Assembly (NCBI GenBank): GCA_005239175.1 | Contig: SOPS01000001.1 | Span: 806,001-870,000, forward strand | Direction of reading: 5' to 3' | Source of the DNA: a halophilic archaeon SHRA6 | GTDB taxonomy: Archaea > Halobacteriota > Halobacteria > Halobacteriales > Haloferacaceae | DNA length: 64,000 bases | Shown: positions 43,809 to 53,182 of the stretch, piece by piece | How the letters are laid out: the number at the start of each line of letters is the position of its first letter | Numbering within the stretch: position 1 is the stretch's first letter | The notes under the pieces: model-generated | The model's database searches: none | Told to the model about the DNA's origin: nothing | What the model saw: only the letters and a program-made list of their open reading frames with translations | Program-made: the position numbers and the translations under genes

Positions 43809-44519
43809 ATGACCTTCAGCATCTGCGTTCGAGAGCCCTACACGGACGACGACGGCGACTCCCAGCTTCGGTTCGGCGTCGCGGTGACAACTCGGCTGCC
43901 CGGCGTTGGAACGCTCTGTCCGTTCGCCTCCGAACACGGCGCGATCGCCACGCAGAGTCTCGTCAATGTCGAACTCGGGGAAAAAGGCCAAGCGTACCTC
44001 GCTGACGGACTTGCGATCGACGACGCGCTGGAAGCGCTGTTGAATGCCGATGACGGGCGTGAAAACCGCCAGCTCCACGGCGTTGACGCCGAGACGACGT
44101 TCGCGTTTTCGGGCACTGAGTGTAAAGACTGGTACGGGCACACGACCGGTGAGAACTTCACCGTCGCAGGGAACCTCCTCACCGGCGAGGCGGTTATTGA
44201 CGCGACCGCTGCCGCCTACGAGTCCGCGGCGTTTGGCGAGGAGCCGCTTGCCTCGCGGCTCATCGACGCGCTCGCAGCGGGTCACGCCAAGGGCGGCGAT
44301 AAGCGCGAAGACCTCCCGATTCAGAGCGCTGCGCTGCAGGTCGCCTCGACCGAGGAGTTCGCCTACTCGCGGTTTTACAACGACCTCCGTGTCGACGCGA
44401 CCGAAACGCCGATCGACGACCTGCGGACGACCTACGAGGCCGCGCTGCGCGGCTATGAAACCACCGTCGAAAAGTACGCCGACGCCTACGAGGACGACGA
44501 CATCGACGCTGCCGAGTAG
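43809..44519 (+). CDS. DUF1028 family protein (Ntn-hydrolase-like)
   Basis: A 236-residue protein of the DUF1028 family: MTFSICVREPYTDDDGDSQL, RFGVAVTTRLPGVGTLCPFASEHGAIATQSLVN, and the Gly/His-rich ECKDWYGHTTGENFTVAGNLLTG. The family has an Ntn-hydrolase-like four-layer fold and the residues lie where an N-terminal nucleophile would be, but the activity is unknown. It is monocistronic. Confidence 0.88.
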   Translation: MTFSICVREPYTDDDGDSQLRFGVAVTTRLPGVGTLCPFASEHGAIATQSLVNVELGEKGQAYLADGLAIDDALEALLNADDGRENRQLHGVDAETTFAFSGTECKDWYGHTTGENFTVAGNLLTGEAVIDATAAAYESAAFGEEPLASRLIDALAAGHAKGGDKREDLPIQSAALQVASTEEFAYSRFYNDLRVDATETPIDDLRTTYEAALRGYETTVEKYADAYEDDDIDAAE

Positions 44520-44548
44520 TCCCCTGCCTGCCTACGGCAGCCACGCGG

Positions 44549-45028
44549 TTAGATCGAGAGGTCGTATAGCTCGTCGCCCACGTGGTGGATCGACTCGACG
44601 ACTTTTCCGGAGTCACCGACCATCTCATCGCCATCGACGAGCGCGCGGCCGATCGCCAACACCTTCCCGTGTGTTTCCTCTGCGATCGCCACGAGGTCGC
44701 CCGCCTCGATCGACTCGTCGGCGTCGGTGATGCCCGGTCGCATCACGTCGGCGCCGTTGGAGACAAACGAGATTGCGCCGGCGTCGACGGTGACGATGCC
44801 GGATTCAGGTGGGTGTTCGTTCGCGCCGCGGACGGTCAGAAACGGCTCGTCGTCGGTGTAAAACACGAACGGCTCTCCATCCACAAGGACGATGTCGAAC
44901 GCGGCATCTGCAAGCTCGACGAGCTCGAAGCTATCGCCGTCGATCGAGACGCCGAGTCCTGAGTCGACAGCGTCCTGTAGCTTCGCGATCGCGTCGCTTC
45001 GTAGATGGTGGCGGGATTTGACTTCCAT
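44549..45028 (-). CDS. PUA-domain RNA-binding protein
   Basis: A 159-residue protein with an N-terminal pre-PUA domain (MEVKSRHHLRSDAIAKLQDAV) and a C-terminal PUA domain (about 75-150: GIVTVDAGAISFVSNGADVMRPGITDAD, then GDLVAIAEETHGKVLAIGRAL). The layout is that of archaeal MCT-1/Tma20-like proteins, which act in translation reinitiation or ribosome recycling. ATG 45028 is the family start. Confidence 0.88.
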   Translation of the reverse strand: MEVKSRHHLRSDAIAKLQDAVDSGLGVSIDGDSFELVELADAAFDIVLVDGEPFVFYTDDEPFLTVRGANEHPPESGIVTVDAGAISFVSNGADVMRPGITDADESIEAGDLVAIAEETHGKVLAIGRALVDGDEMVGDSGKVVESIHHVGDELYDLSI

Positions 45029-45130
45029 ACGCGAGTCATCGATCGAGAGCCGAATAAAACGCGCGTTCTTCAGTTGGGTGAATCCAGCGCACGGATAAAC
45101 GCTAAGTCGAATGCCCACGAAGGAGACTCC

Positions 45131-45427
45131 ATGTGGGGCTCCCGCGGAGGTCGGGACAAAAACACCGTCGTCTGTATCGCCTGTGGAGACTCGGTGCCGC
45201 GAGCGGATGCACGCGAGTACGACAAGGAAGGAAACCGGTGGGAACGACACGACAAGGCGTTCGAGTACCTCTGTAAGCCGTGTTTCAAGGACATCTCCCA
45301 CCAGCCGCGAACCGAACTTGAAGCGCTCATCTGTGAGGTCGAAGCCGACGGACTCAGCCAAGCGGAGTTTTTGCGCCGGTACGTCGATCGCATGGAAGAG
45401 GAGTACGGCCCGATCGAAGAGTCCTAA
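45131..45427 (+). CDS. Haloarchaeal zinc-finger small protein (DUF7562-like)
   Basis: A 98-residue protein with a CxxC...CxxC zinc site (VVCIACGDSVPRADAREYDK, then YLCKPCFKDISHQPR) and a C-terminal acidic helix (EADGLSQAEFLRRYVDRMEEEY). It is a family of unknown function restricted to haloarchaea (DUF7562, from memory). AGGAG at 45121-45125 supports the start at ATG 45131. A 25-bp repeat array begins 5 bp after its stop. Confidence 0.8.
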   Translation: MWGSRGGRDKNTVVCIACGDSVPRADAREYDKEGNRWERHDKAFEYLCKPCFKDISHQPRTELEALICEVEADGLSQAEFLRRYVDRMEEEYGPIEES

Positions 45428-45431
45428 CAAC

Positions 45432-45606
45432 GGCTCGATCGAAGCATCCTGACTGCGGATCGATCGAAGCGCCCTGACTGCGGATCGATCGAAGCGCCCT
45501 GACTGCGGATCGATCGAATCGTCCTGCCTGCGAATCGATCAAAGCATCAGAGCGCCAGCCCGATCGAAGCATTCTGACTCCGGATCGATCGAAATATTCT
45601 GACTCG
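45432..45606. repeat. 25-bp tandem repeat, 7 copies
   Basis: Units start at 45432, 45457, 45482, 45507, 45532, 45557 and 45582 (GGATCGATCGAAGCGCCCTG type). Copies 2 and 3 are identical and the outer ones more diverged, as in arrays that grow from the middle. It lies directly after the zinc-finger gene. Confidence 0.95.
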
Positions 45607-45692
45607 GATCGTTGCACACGAGACCGTGGTGTCGGTATCCAGTCACGAAACCAACCCCAACGTTTTCGCCGATCGGTCACGACGGCGCGCAC

Positions 45693-46511
45693 ATGCTGTT
45701 CCCTCCGCGTGCGATCGCCCCCGCACAGTTCGGTGGCATCCCGTCTGTCGCAGTTGTCTTTGGCCTCCTCGCGTTGGTCGGCGCGGCGTTGATCGTCTAC
45801 GGATTCTCACACTCGGTGACCGCGATCCGTATCCTTCGTTTGCGGCCGACTGACGGGCTCTCGATCGCCGACGACGAGTCCCGCGTCTGCGTTCAGGGCC
45901 CTGTTCGTCCAGTAGACGAGACGCTTCCAGCACCGTTCACCGACGACGAAACGCTGGTCGTCGAGTACGAGGTCGAAGAGCGCCGACAGCAGGGCAAAAC
46001 CCGATCGTGGGTAACGATCGACGAGGGAGCCGCAGGGGTACCATTCGTCGTCGACGCTGGCAGCGCGGACGTCCGAATCGATCCGACAGCCGCGCGGTAC
46101 TCGTTGGCCCGCGATTACCGTCTCGTCGTCGACGGCGGGGAGACCCCACCCGACCCGATCCAGCGCTTCATCGACCACACCGACGATGTGGATTCCGAGG
46201 AGACGTCGCTGTCGATCGGCCCGATCGAGATCGGAACCGGTCGTCGCCGCCGGTATACCCAGCGACACCTCATGGCCGGCGACGAGGCCACCGTCGTCGG
46301 GGCGACGAGTCCGAATCCGAACGCGGGGGTCGGCGAGGCGAAGGCGGCGATTCTCGACGGCTCGCCGTTCGTCGTCTCCGATACGTCGGTCCGTCGCACC
46401 GCGCTTCGGCTGTTCGGTATGTCGCTTGTGCCGATCGCGATCGGCGCGGTTACGATCACGCTCGGGTGGGTCATCGGCGGCCAGTACTGGGTCGCGTCAC
46501 TGCCCGTTTGA
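45693..46511 (+). CDS. GIDE-domain-like membrane protein
   Basis: A 272-residue protein with an N-terminal helix (about 13-38: GGIPSVAVVFGLLALVGAALIVYGF), a large beta-rich soluble part, and a C-terminal helix (about 240-262). The middle (RVCVQGPVRPVDETLPAPFTDDETLVVEYEVEERR, in pieces, then FVVDAGSADVRIDPTAA and RHLMAGDEATVVG) matches the GIDE domain of MUL1-type membrane proteins. There is no RING finger. The archaeal function is unknown. Confidence 0.78.
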   Translation: MLFPPRAIAPAQFGGIPSVAVVFGLLALVGAALIVYGFSHSVTAIRILRLRPTDGLSIADDESRVCVQGPVRPVDETLPAPFTDDETLVVEYEVEERRQQGKTRSWVTIDEGAAGVPFVVDAGSADVRIDPTAARYSLARDYRLVVDGGETPPDPIQRFIDHTDDVDSEETSLSIGPIEIGTGRRRRYTQRHLMAGDEATVVGATSPNPNAGVGEAKAAILDGSPFVVSDTSVRRTALRLFGMSLVPIAIGAVTITLGWVIGGQYWVASLPV

Positions 46512-46575
46512 GCCGTCAAATTGGCGGGGCGCTCGCCCCGACACGCCTTTTTACCCGACCCTCGTTGTAAGCGGT

Positions 46576-47874
46576 ATGACTGACGAACAGGCCTACGCCG
46601 GTACGGCCGAGGGCCAGGGCCCCGTGAAAATCACCGAGGAGATGGCCGAGCGCCTCGAGGCCAAACGCGAGGAGCTCTTCGAAGAGTTCGAGATCCGCGA
46701 TTCATTCCCCTCCGACGTACTCGTCGAGGCTCGAAAGCGAACCGAGGACGTGACCGCCGAGATCGACGCCGAACTCGACGATCGCGCGGATCTCAGGGAT
46801 CTTACCACGTGGACGACCGATCCGATCGACGCCCAGGACTTCGACGACGCGATCAGTATCGCCGAACACGAAGAGACCTACACCCTGTGGGTCCACATCG
46901 CCGACGTGAGCCACTACGTCCACCCGGACTCAGACATGTGGGCGGAGGCAGTCAAGCGATGTAACACGGTGTACCTGCCGTCGTACACGGTGCATATGCT
47001 GCCACCGGTACTCGCCGAGACAGTCTGTTCTCTCGTCCCAAACGAGGATCGACTCGCGCACACCGTCGAGATGGAGATCGACAAAGAGACGCTGTCGTTC
47101 GATGAACTCGACATCTACAAATCCGTCATCCACAGCGACGAGCGGCTCACGTACAGCGAAACCGAAGCCCGGATCGACGCCGAGGGCGAACCGCTTGCCG
47201 CCGAGTGTGCGCTCGTCTACGAGTTGGCCGACCAGATGCACGAACAGCGGAAGGCCGACGGCTCGCTGGTATTGAATCCCTCGCGCGATCGCGCGCACAC
47301 GATCGTCGAAGAGTGTATGCTGAAGGCGAACAAGGCGGTCACCCACGAGCTGATGTGGAACCGCGGCGTCGAGGCGATGTACCGCGTCCATCCTCAGCCG
47401 ACCCCCGACCAGTGGAACAAAGCGCTTCGAGAGATCCAGGAACTCGACGGCGTCTCGATTCCAGGGGCGTCGTGGGACGATCCACGAAAGGCAGTCAACG
47501 CCGCGCTCGAGGAGTCACCTGGGCGATCGCTCAATAAGATCCAGCGGGCCGTCCTGAAGGTGATGCCACGAGCAAAGTACATGAACGATCCCTTCGGCGG
47601 CCACCACGCGCTGAACTTCGACATCTACGGACACTTCACCAGTCCGATCCGGCGGCTCTCGGACCTCGTCAACCACTGGATCGTCCACGAGAACGATGTC
47701 CCCGAGAACCTTATCGAACTGGCCGATCGCGCCTCCGACAAACAAAAAGACGGCGAGACCGCTGAACGGCTCTACAAACAATACCTCCAGGAGGTCGGCC
47801 TCGATCCCTACGCGGTGAACAACCGTGGGATCGAGGTTGTCGACGATCCCGAAGAAGCGACACACGAGGTCTGA
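46576..47874 (+). CDS. RNB-domain exoribonuclease (RNase II/R-like)
   Basis: A 432-residue protein that is essentially just the catalytic RNB domain. The active-site motif DPIDAQDFDDAISI (about 85-98) carries the metal-binding aspartates. Further family segments are LWVHIADVSHYV, YLPSYTVHMLPPVLAE and HALNFDIYGHFTSPIRRLSDL. The cold-shock and S1 RNA-binding domains of bacterial RNase R are absent, as in other haloarchaeal RNR homologues. It degrades RNA 3' to 5'. ATG 46576 is the natural start. Confidence 0.92.
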   Translation: MTDEQAYAGTAEGQGPVKITEEMAERLEAKREELFEEFEIRDSFPSDVLVEARKRTEDVTAEIDAELDDRADLRDLTTWTTDPIDAQDFDDAISIAEHEETYTLWVHIADVSHYVHPDSDMWAEAVKRCNTVYLPSYTVHMLPPVLAETVCSLVPNEDRLAHTVEMEIDKETLSFDELDIYKSVIHSDERLTYSETEARIDAEGEPLAAECALVYELADQMHEQRKADGSLVLNPSRDRAHTIVEECMLKANKAVTHELMWNRGVEAMYRVHPQPTPDQWNKALREIQELDGVSIPGASWDDPRKAVNAALEESPGRSLNKIQRAVLKVMPRAKYMNDPFGGHHALNFDIYGHFTSPIRRLSDLVNHWIVHENDVPENLIELADRASDKQKDGETAERLYKQYLQEVGLDPYAVNNRGIEVVDDPEEATHEV

Positions 47875-47989
47875 GACACCACTCGTCTCGCCTTCGACGA
47901 TACGAACACTGTTTATCGCTGTGACAACGTGACTGACACTCTCGAAAGCCTGCGACACCCATATGCGTGTGTGTCACCTACAATACTTG

Positions 47990-49579
47990 ATGCGACGATT
48001 GGTCCTCCTAGCGGTGCTCGTGCTGTTCGCAACATCGGCGATCGCGGTCGCGGCAGCCGTTCCAGACGCACGGCTCACAGTCACCGAGGCGACACCAACC
48101 ACCGAGACGGTCGTCACCGGCGAGCCGACAACGATCGACGTGACGGTTGCCCTCGACGGTGCGAGCCAGACCGCCGTGGAACTTGATTCAGTTCGGATTG
48201 AAACGACCGACGGCGAGGAACTCGCGAGCGCGGACTCACTTGGTTCACTCAGTCCGGGCGGGAGCCTCACTGTGCCCGTAACAACTACGTTCGAGGAGCC
48301 CGGCGAGCGATCGCTCCGCGTCGTTGCTGAAACCACTGACGAGGACGGCGACACAACGACCGCAACTCGTCCGCTTTCGGTTGTCGTCGAGCAGGCACCG
48401 CCGCTCGTCGACGTTGAGTCAGTTGAAACCGTCGCGGGGACCGAAACCACACTCGCACTGAACGTGAGCAATCCAACAAACGAGCAACTCAGGAACGTTG
48501 TCCTCTCGGTCTCTGGGACGAACCTTCGAGCGGAGACCGATCAGCGATCGATCGCCTCGCTCGCCCCCGGTGAGACGGTCGAACGATCGCTGACAGTTGT
48601 GCCGCAGGTGGCCGGCAACGCGACGGCCCAAATTTCGGTCACCTACACCACCTCGAGCGGTGCAACAGCAACATTCGATCGGACCGTCGAATACACGGCC
48701 GAGCCCCTCGTGGCCGATCTTGGTCTCAGCGCCGCTGTGGCCTCGAGTGACGAAGCTACCTCGAACGACGGGGTAAGCGTATCGCCCGACGGCGGGATCG
48801 GCGGCCTGGATGGGCTCCTCGGGGGGCAGGGTGGGACCAACGATGACGATACTGATGAGAGTGAGTCGATGGGGGGCGTCCGTCTCACAGTGACAAACTT
48901 CGGAAATGCGCCGGCGGAGGCGATCGTTGTCACGCCGATTGTTGACGGTGAGGAACTCCCAAGAGCGACTGTTTCAGGCCCGATCGCTCCCGGTGAGTCG
49001 GCCACGACGACGGTCGATCTCAGCCGCGTGCCCGCTGGCACAGTGCGGTTCGACGTAGCCTACGAAACGGGCGATCGCGCTCAGGAGACGGCACTGCAGT
49101 ACGAGCATCGCCCTGACGCCGGTGACGTGACGCTTACTGGGGCAAACATCCAGCGATCCGGTGACACCCTCACGCTGACGGGCAACCTCGGGAACCCAGC
49201 GGGCGGAACCGTCTCCGGCGTCGTCGTCACGGTCAACGAGACCGAACACGTCGCACCGACGTACCCACAGCGAGACTACTTTGTCGGGACGCTCGAACCC
49301 GGTGAGTTTGCGCCGTTCGATCTCACCGCGACTGTCGACGAAACCAACGCGACGACCGTGCCCGTCGAGGTGACGTTCCGTGTCGACGGCGAACAGCGAA
49401 CCGAACAGTTCGAGTTGCCGTACGACGATGCCCACGCCCGCAGTCAAGGCGCTGACGGTGGGTCGACTCGCGGTGCACTCCCCGGAATGAGCACCCCACT
49501 CTCAGTGATATCAGCACTCTCGGTGATCGGAGCGGTGCTCATCGGCGCTGGTGCGATCGTCTATCGCCGCCGACAATGA
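47990..49579 (+). CDS. Exported CARDB/NEW3-type surface protein linked to an ABC exporter
   Basis: A 529-residue secreted protein: a Sec signal peptide (MRRLVLLAVLVLFATSAIAVAAA), about three to four immunoglobulin-like CARDB/NEW3 beta domains (LNVSNPTNEQLRNVVLSVSG; LTVTNFGNAPAEAIVVTPIV; LTGNLGNPAGGTVSGVVVTV), an acidic low-complexity break (GGLDGLLGGQGGTNDDDTDE), and a C-terminal membrane anchor (about 500-525) ending YRRRQ. Its stop codon overlaps the ATG of the ABC ATPase (ATGA), so the three genes form one unit resembling COG1361-MacB systems. It probably serves as an extracytoplasmic partner of the ABC complex (inference). ATG 47990 puts the signal peptide first. Confidence 0.85.
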   Translation: MRRLVLLAVLVLFATSAIAVAAAVPDARLTVTEATPTTETVVTGEPTTIDVTVALDGASQTAVELDSVRIETTDGEELASADSLGSLSPGGSLTVPVTTTFEEPGERSLRVVAETTDEDGDTTTATRPLSVVVEQAPPLVDVESVETVAGTETTLALNVSNPTNEQLRNVVLSVSGTNLRAETDQRSIASLAPGETVERSLTVVPQVAGNATAQISVTYTTSSGATATFDRTVEYTAEPLVADLGLSAAVASSDEATSNDGVSVSPDGGIGGLDGLLGGQGGTNDDDTDESESMGGVRLTVTNFGNAPAEAIVVTPIVDGEELPRATVSGPIAPGESATTTVDLSRVPAGTVRFDVAYETGDRAQETALQYEHRPDAGDVTLTGANIQRSGDTLTLTGNLGNPAGGTVSGVVVTVNETEHVAPTYPQRDYFVGTLEPGEFAPFDLTATVDETNATTVPVEVTFRVDGEQRTEQFELPYDDAHARSQGADGGSTRGALPGMSTPLSVISALSVIGAVLIGAGAIVYRRRQ

Positions 49580-50295
49580 ACGGAACTGACAGCCCCCGTG
49601 CAGTGGTCGAGTTGGCCCGTGCTAAAGACACCGCGATCGCACTCGAGTCGGTCACCAAACAATACGAAACCGGCGGGGTTACGGTTGAAGCGCTGGCAGG
49701 CGTCGACCTGGCTGTCGAGACAGGGGAGTTCCTCTCGATTATCGGGCCGAGTGGCAGCGGCAAAAGCACGATGTTGAACCTCCTGGGTCTGCTCGATGTG
49801 CCGACGAGCGGGACGGTCCGGTTGCAGGGTCGTGACGTGACCGAACTCGGCGATCGCGAGCGAACCCGTGCCAGAAAGGAGTCGATCGGCTTCGTCTTTC
49901 AGGATTTTTATCTCCTGCCGACGCTCACCGCCGTCGAAAACGTCACCGTTCCGACAATGTTCGACCGTGATCGCGACGCGACCAACCGGGCAGTCGAACT
50001 ACTCTCGCGGGTCGGCCTTGCGGATCGGACCGACCACACCCCGAACGAACTCTCGGGTGGACAAAAACAGCGAGTCGCAATCGCGCGATCGCTCATCAAC
50101 GAGCCGCGGATCGTGCTCGCTGACGAGCCGACAGGTAACCTCGATCAGGATACTGGTGCAACGATTCTCGAGGAGTTTCGCCGGATCTGCGACGACGGCG
50201 TGAGCGTGATCGCGGTCACGCACGACGAACTGGTGACGGAGTACGCCGATCGGACGGTCGAACTCATCGATGGGGTGATTGATCGTGTCGGATGA
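49576..50295 (+). CDS. ABC transporter ATP-binding protein (MacB/LolD type)
   Basis: A 239-residue ATPase with Walker [18 protein letters not shown]-loop [12 protein letters not shown], signature [15 protein letters not shown], Walker [13 protein letters not shown] and H-loop VIAVTHDE. This is the subfamily that drives mechanotransmission-type FtsX/MacB permeases rather than substrate channels. It overlaps both neighbours. Confidence 0.94.
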   Translation: MNGTDSPRAVVELARAKDTAIALESVTKQYETGGVTVEALAGVDLAVETGEFLSIIGPSGSGKSTMLNLLGLLDVPTSGTVRLQGRDVTELGDRERTRARKESIGFVFQDFYLLPTLTAVENVTVPTMFDRDRDATNRAVELLSRVGLADRTDHTPNELSGGQKQRVAIARSLINEPRIVLADEPTGNLDQDTGATILEEFRRICDDGVSVIAVTHDELVTEYADRTVELIDGVIDRVG

Positions 50296-51454
50296 GCCCG
50301 TACAGGCCAGACTCCGGCGGAACCTCGATCGGTCGGTCCCAGCGATCCGAATGGCGACCCGCAACCTCGGTCGCAACCGGGTTCGCACTGCGCTTGCGGC
50401 CCTCGGCGTGCTCATCGGCGTGTTTGCGATCGCGTCGCTCGGTATCTTCGGAAATGTCCTCGCGCTCTCGGCGGAGGCAGAACTTGGTGGGATCGGCGAT
50501 CAGGTGATCGTCACACCGAATCAGGATGCTGGCTCGAATGCGCTCACTGTCAGAGACGTCGATGCGATCGCCCGCGCGACTGGCAGCGACGGGACTGCAG
50601 TCGCTTTGCGTTCGGACAACGGGCTTATCACCGCGAGCGGCGGCCAAACGTTCGGGCAGGTCTACGCCACTGAAACACCGGGCGTACTCTTTACCGCGGC
50701 TGCAGGAACGATTCCTGATCGACACAGACAGGGTGCGATCGTTGGCGCGGAGATCGCCGATGAGCTCAGTCTCGAAGTCGGTAGCGCGATCGAGGTCGCC
50801 GGCGCACGTTATCGCGTGATCGCAGTCCTCGAATCCGAGGAGATGATCTCACCGGTCTCGCCGAACAACGCCGTTGTCCTGCCCGAGTCAGCGATTGGTG
50901 GGCGGACGTACGATCAGGTCGTCGTTCAGGCCGACTCTGGGGCGGCAGCGACGGCCATCGCCGATCGGGTTCGCGCACAGCTCAACGCCCGTGAGGAGCG
51001 GGTGTCTGTGTTTGAGCTGTCGAGCCTGCTCGAGACGATCAACGAGTTCTTCTCGCTGTTGAACCGGTTCCTCCTGGGCATTGCCGGGATCTCACTTGTC
51101 GTCGCCGGCGTGAGTATCTTCAACGTGATGCTCATGAGCACCAACGAGCGCAAACAGGAGATTGGTGTCCTCCGCGCGGTCGGGATTCACAAAGCCGACG
51201 TGCTCAGAGTGCTCTTAGCGGAGGCCGCACTCCTCGGTGTTGTTGGTGGCTTTTTTGGCGCGATTCTCGCTGGAGTGGCGGCGATCGGACTGGTGTTTGT
51301 CTCGCCGATCGGCTTCGATGTGGTGTTCGTCGCCTCGAACGGCCTGTATCTGCTCGGTGCGTTCGTGTTTGGCGTTTTCATCTGTCTCATCTCTGGCGCG
51401 TACCCGGCATACAAGGCCGCAACGCTCCGGCCTGTCGACGCGTTGCGAGGGTAA
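50285..51454 (+). CDS. FtsX/MacB-type ABC permease
   Basis: A 389-residue permease. Helix 1 (NRVRTALAALGVLIGVFAIASLGIFG) is followed by a roughly 215-residue extracytoplasmic MacB_PCD domain and three C-terminal helices (FLLGIAGISLVVAGVSIFNVML; LLGVVGGFFGAILAGVAAIGLV; GAFVFGVFICLISGAYPAYKAA). The coupling motif TNERKQEIGVLRAVG contacts the ATPase. I use GTG 50285, which overlaps the end of the ATPase gene; a TTG at 50279 is in frame. Confidence 0.92.
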   Translation: MSDEPVQARLRRNLDRSVPAIRMATRNLGRNRVRTALAALGVLIGVFAIASLGIFGNVLALSAEAELGGIGDQVIVTPNQDAGSNALTVRDVDAIARATGSDGTAVALRSDNGLITASGGQTFGQVYATETPGVLFTAAAGTIPDRHRQGAIVGAEIADELSLEVGSAIEVAGARYRVIAVLESEEMISPVSPNNAVVLPESAIGGRTYDQVVVQADSGAAATAIADRVRAQLNAREERVSVFELSSLLETINEFFSLLNRFLLGIAGISLVVAGVSIFNVMLMSTNERKQEIGVLRAVGIHKADVLRVLLAEAALLGVVGGFFGAILAGVAAIGLVFVSPIGFDVVFVASNGLYLLGAFVFGVFICLISGAYPAYKAATLRPVDALRG

Positions 51455-51537
51455 CCAATTCTCAGAACCGATACTGTCTGACAAAGGTTTAATTTCTGCC
51501 GTTTGGATAGCTCATACATCATGGGTGTTTCCGTATA

Positions 51538-52494
51538 ATGGTCGCGTCGAATCCCAACCCCTCCAACCACGACGAGAGCTCTCAGGAGGGACCGGCTCGC
51601 GACGCCGGTCACTCATCGGTTTTGCTCCCCTCGATCGACGCGGTCATTGACGTCCAACCGGACACCGACCCGTCCGCGTATCGATCCACCGACGCAGCCA
51701 CCGGTGCGAGTCGGGGCGCCGATCACGAGCGCACCGGCGATCCGGAGCCGTTGTCAGCCGTCGAGTACGTCAACAAGATTTACGATCTAGTCTTCACCGA
51801 CGTGTCGGCTGCGGGCGATCGGATCGGTGATCTGCTCGTTCTGTTGGAAAGTGGATCGATCGACCAGTCGCTTCACCGACGGGCCGCCGAAGCGATCGAG
51901 TGGATCGGGATCCGCCGACCCCGTGAGCTCGTGGTGTGGAGCGAGGGGTTTCGAACGATCGCCCGGTCAGACGACCCGGAGTTGGCGTTCGTCGGGCTCC
52001 GCTCGCTCGCCCAACTGGCGGCCGTAAACGAGCGCGCCGCGGCGAAAGGGATCGATCCTGCGCTCTCACGGCTCGATAGCACCGACCCCGACGTCCGGGT
52101 CAGCGCGCTCTCGTTGCTCGCGGAAGTCGGTCCCAGAGACACCGAGCGCGTGAGCCACGGCGATCGCTCGATCGCGCGTGCGACCCGTGCGAGCGACCCA
52201 CGCGTCCGAACCGCGGCAGCGATCGCCGCTGGAAACCTCCTCGGCGCGGATCCCCAGCGATTCCCACAGACCTCGATGCGGCTGTTCGACCTGCTCGGAG
52301 ACTCCAATGAGGGGGTAACCACCTACGGGCACATCGCGTTGGTCCACTTCGCTTCCGAGCATCCGGACGTGGTGCCGAACAAGACAACAGCGATCGATCA
52401 CCTCGAGACTGTTTCTGACGATGAGCTTGGACTCCAACCGGGATCTGTTGCCGAGGCCGTCGCCGCGGTTGCGAAGACTGGCTTCTGTCGGTGA
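51538..52494 (+). CDS. HEAT-like repeat protein
   Basis: A 318-residue soluble protein. Residues 1-65 are acidic and disordered. From about 75 on there are paired helices of HEAT type (SAVEYVNKIYDLVFTD; RRAAEAIEWIGIRRPREL; LAFVGLRSLAQLAAVNERAA; VRVSALSLLAEVGPRDTERV; VRTAAAIAAGNLLGADPQRF; GVTTYGHIALVHFASEHPDV). Such solenoids bind proteins; the partner is unknown. The gene stands between the ABC operon and the pilin gene. Confidence 0.7.
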   Translation: MVASNPNPSNHDESSQEGPARDAGHSSVLLPSIDAVIDVQPDTDPSAYRSTDAATGASRGADHERTGDPEPLSAVEYVNKIYDLVFTDVSAAGDRIGDLLVLLESGSIDQSLHRRAAEAIEWIGIRRPRELVVWSEGFRTIARSDDPELAFVGLRSLAQLAAVNERAAAKGIDPALSRLDSTDPDVRVSALSLLAEVGPRDTERVSHGDRSIARATRASDPRVRTAAAIAAGNLLGADPQRFPQTSMRLFDLLGDSNEGVTTYGHIALVHFASEHPDVVPNKTTAIDHLETVSDDELGLQPGSVAEAVAAVAKTGFCR

Positions 52495-52588
52495 CACGGC
52501 TGTCGATCAGATCTGGATTCGAGAGGGCTACGTCGTTCACCGGAGTGTACGTCGCGATCGGCACTAAATCGGGGATAAAGAGGCGGGT

Positions 52589-52640
52589 TTTATATACCGT
52601 AGGTTTCATACATGATAATTTGAGGCGATATTTTATATAT
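52589..52640 (+). promoter_or_regulatory. AT-rich promoter region of the pilin gene
   Basis: Two TATA-like blocks, TTTTATATA (52589-52597) and ATTTTATATAT (52630-52640), stand in otherwise GC-rich DNA about 100-150 bases before ATG 52742. They predict a leader of 75 bases or more, or two start sites. Confidence 0.45.
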
Positions 52641-52741
52641 GTGTCCAGGATATTCACGGATAACGGCAGGTGACTTGCCCGGAGGCGCCCACGATGTGGG
52701 TTGCGAGTCTCCCACTGGTGCACTGTCGACAAAGAGCAATC

Positions 52742-53182
52742 ATGACATTCAAAAAGCTACTCACAGAGGAACGCGCCGTTTCACCCGTCATAGGAGTCAT
52801 ACTCATGGTCGCGATCACCGTAATTTTGGCTGCGGTGATCGGGACCTTCGTGATCGGACTGGGTGATGGAGTTGGGGATACAGCGCCGCAGGCATCGGTT
52901 GATGTGGATTCCGGTAACGATAGCAGTATTAATTTCACCCACAGAAGTGGTGACAGTATCCCAGCAGATGAGGCGTTCATTGTTGGGAATAGTTCGAGTC
53001 TAGCACCTAATAGCACTGGCGTTAGTGTTAACGAAGACGGCAGAATTCAATTAGATGATGATCTCTCAGCGGGGGATTCAATCACGGTTGTATTTAATGA
53101 GAGTTCCTCTGGAGATACAATTAGTTTGGTCTATGATGACGGTGATCAATCAGCTACGTTAAAGAGTGGAGAAGTCGAATAA
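52742..53182 (+). CDS. Type IV pilin (archaeal Pilin_N/DUF1628)
   Basis: A 146-residue pilin subunit. The class III signal is a short charged leader followed by the prepilin peptidase site and the hydrophobic stalk EERAVSPVIGVILMVAIT, TVILAAVIGTFVIG. The remaining about 105 residues are an acidic, Ser/Asn/Asp-rich exposed domain with several N-x-S/T sequons, which are possible N-glycosylation sites. It should be cleaved by PibD and assembled into adhesion pili or a pseudopilus. The second half has visibly lower GC than neighbours, as is common for variable surface domains. No assembly ATPase is near. Confidence 0.9.
   Translation: MTFKKLLTEERAVSPVIGVILMVAITVILAAVIGTFVIGLGDGVGDTAPQASVDVDSGNDSSINFTHRSGDSIPADEAFIVGNSSSLAPNSTGVSVNEDGRIQLDDDLSAGDSITVVFNESSSGDTISLVYDDGDQSATLKSGEVE

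Noticed and set aside
44549-45430. Longer form of the PUA protein starting at 45430
   Set aside because: The extension is antisense to the zinc-finger gene at 45131-45427. The PUA family starts at MEVKSRHHL (45028).
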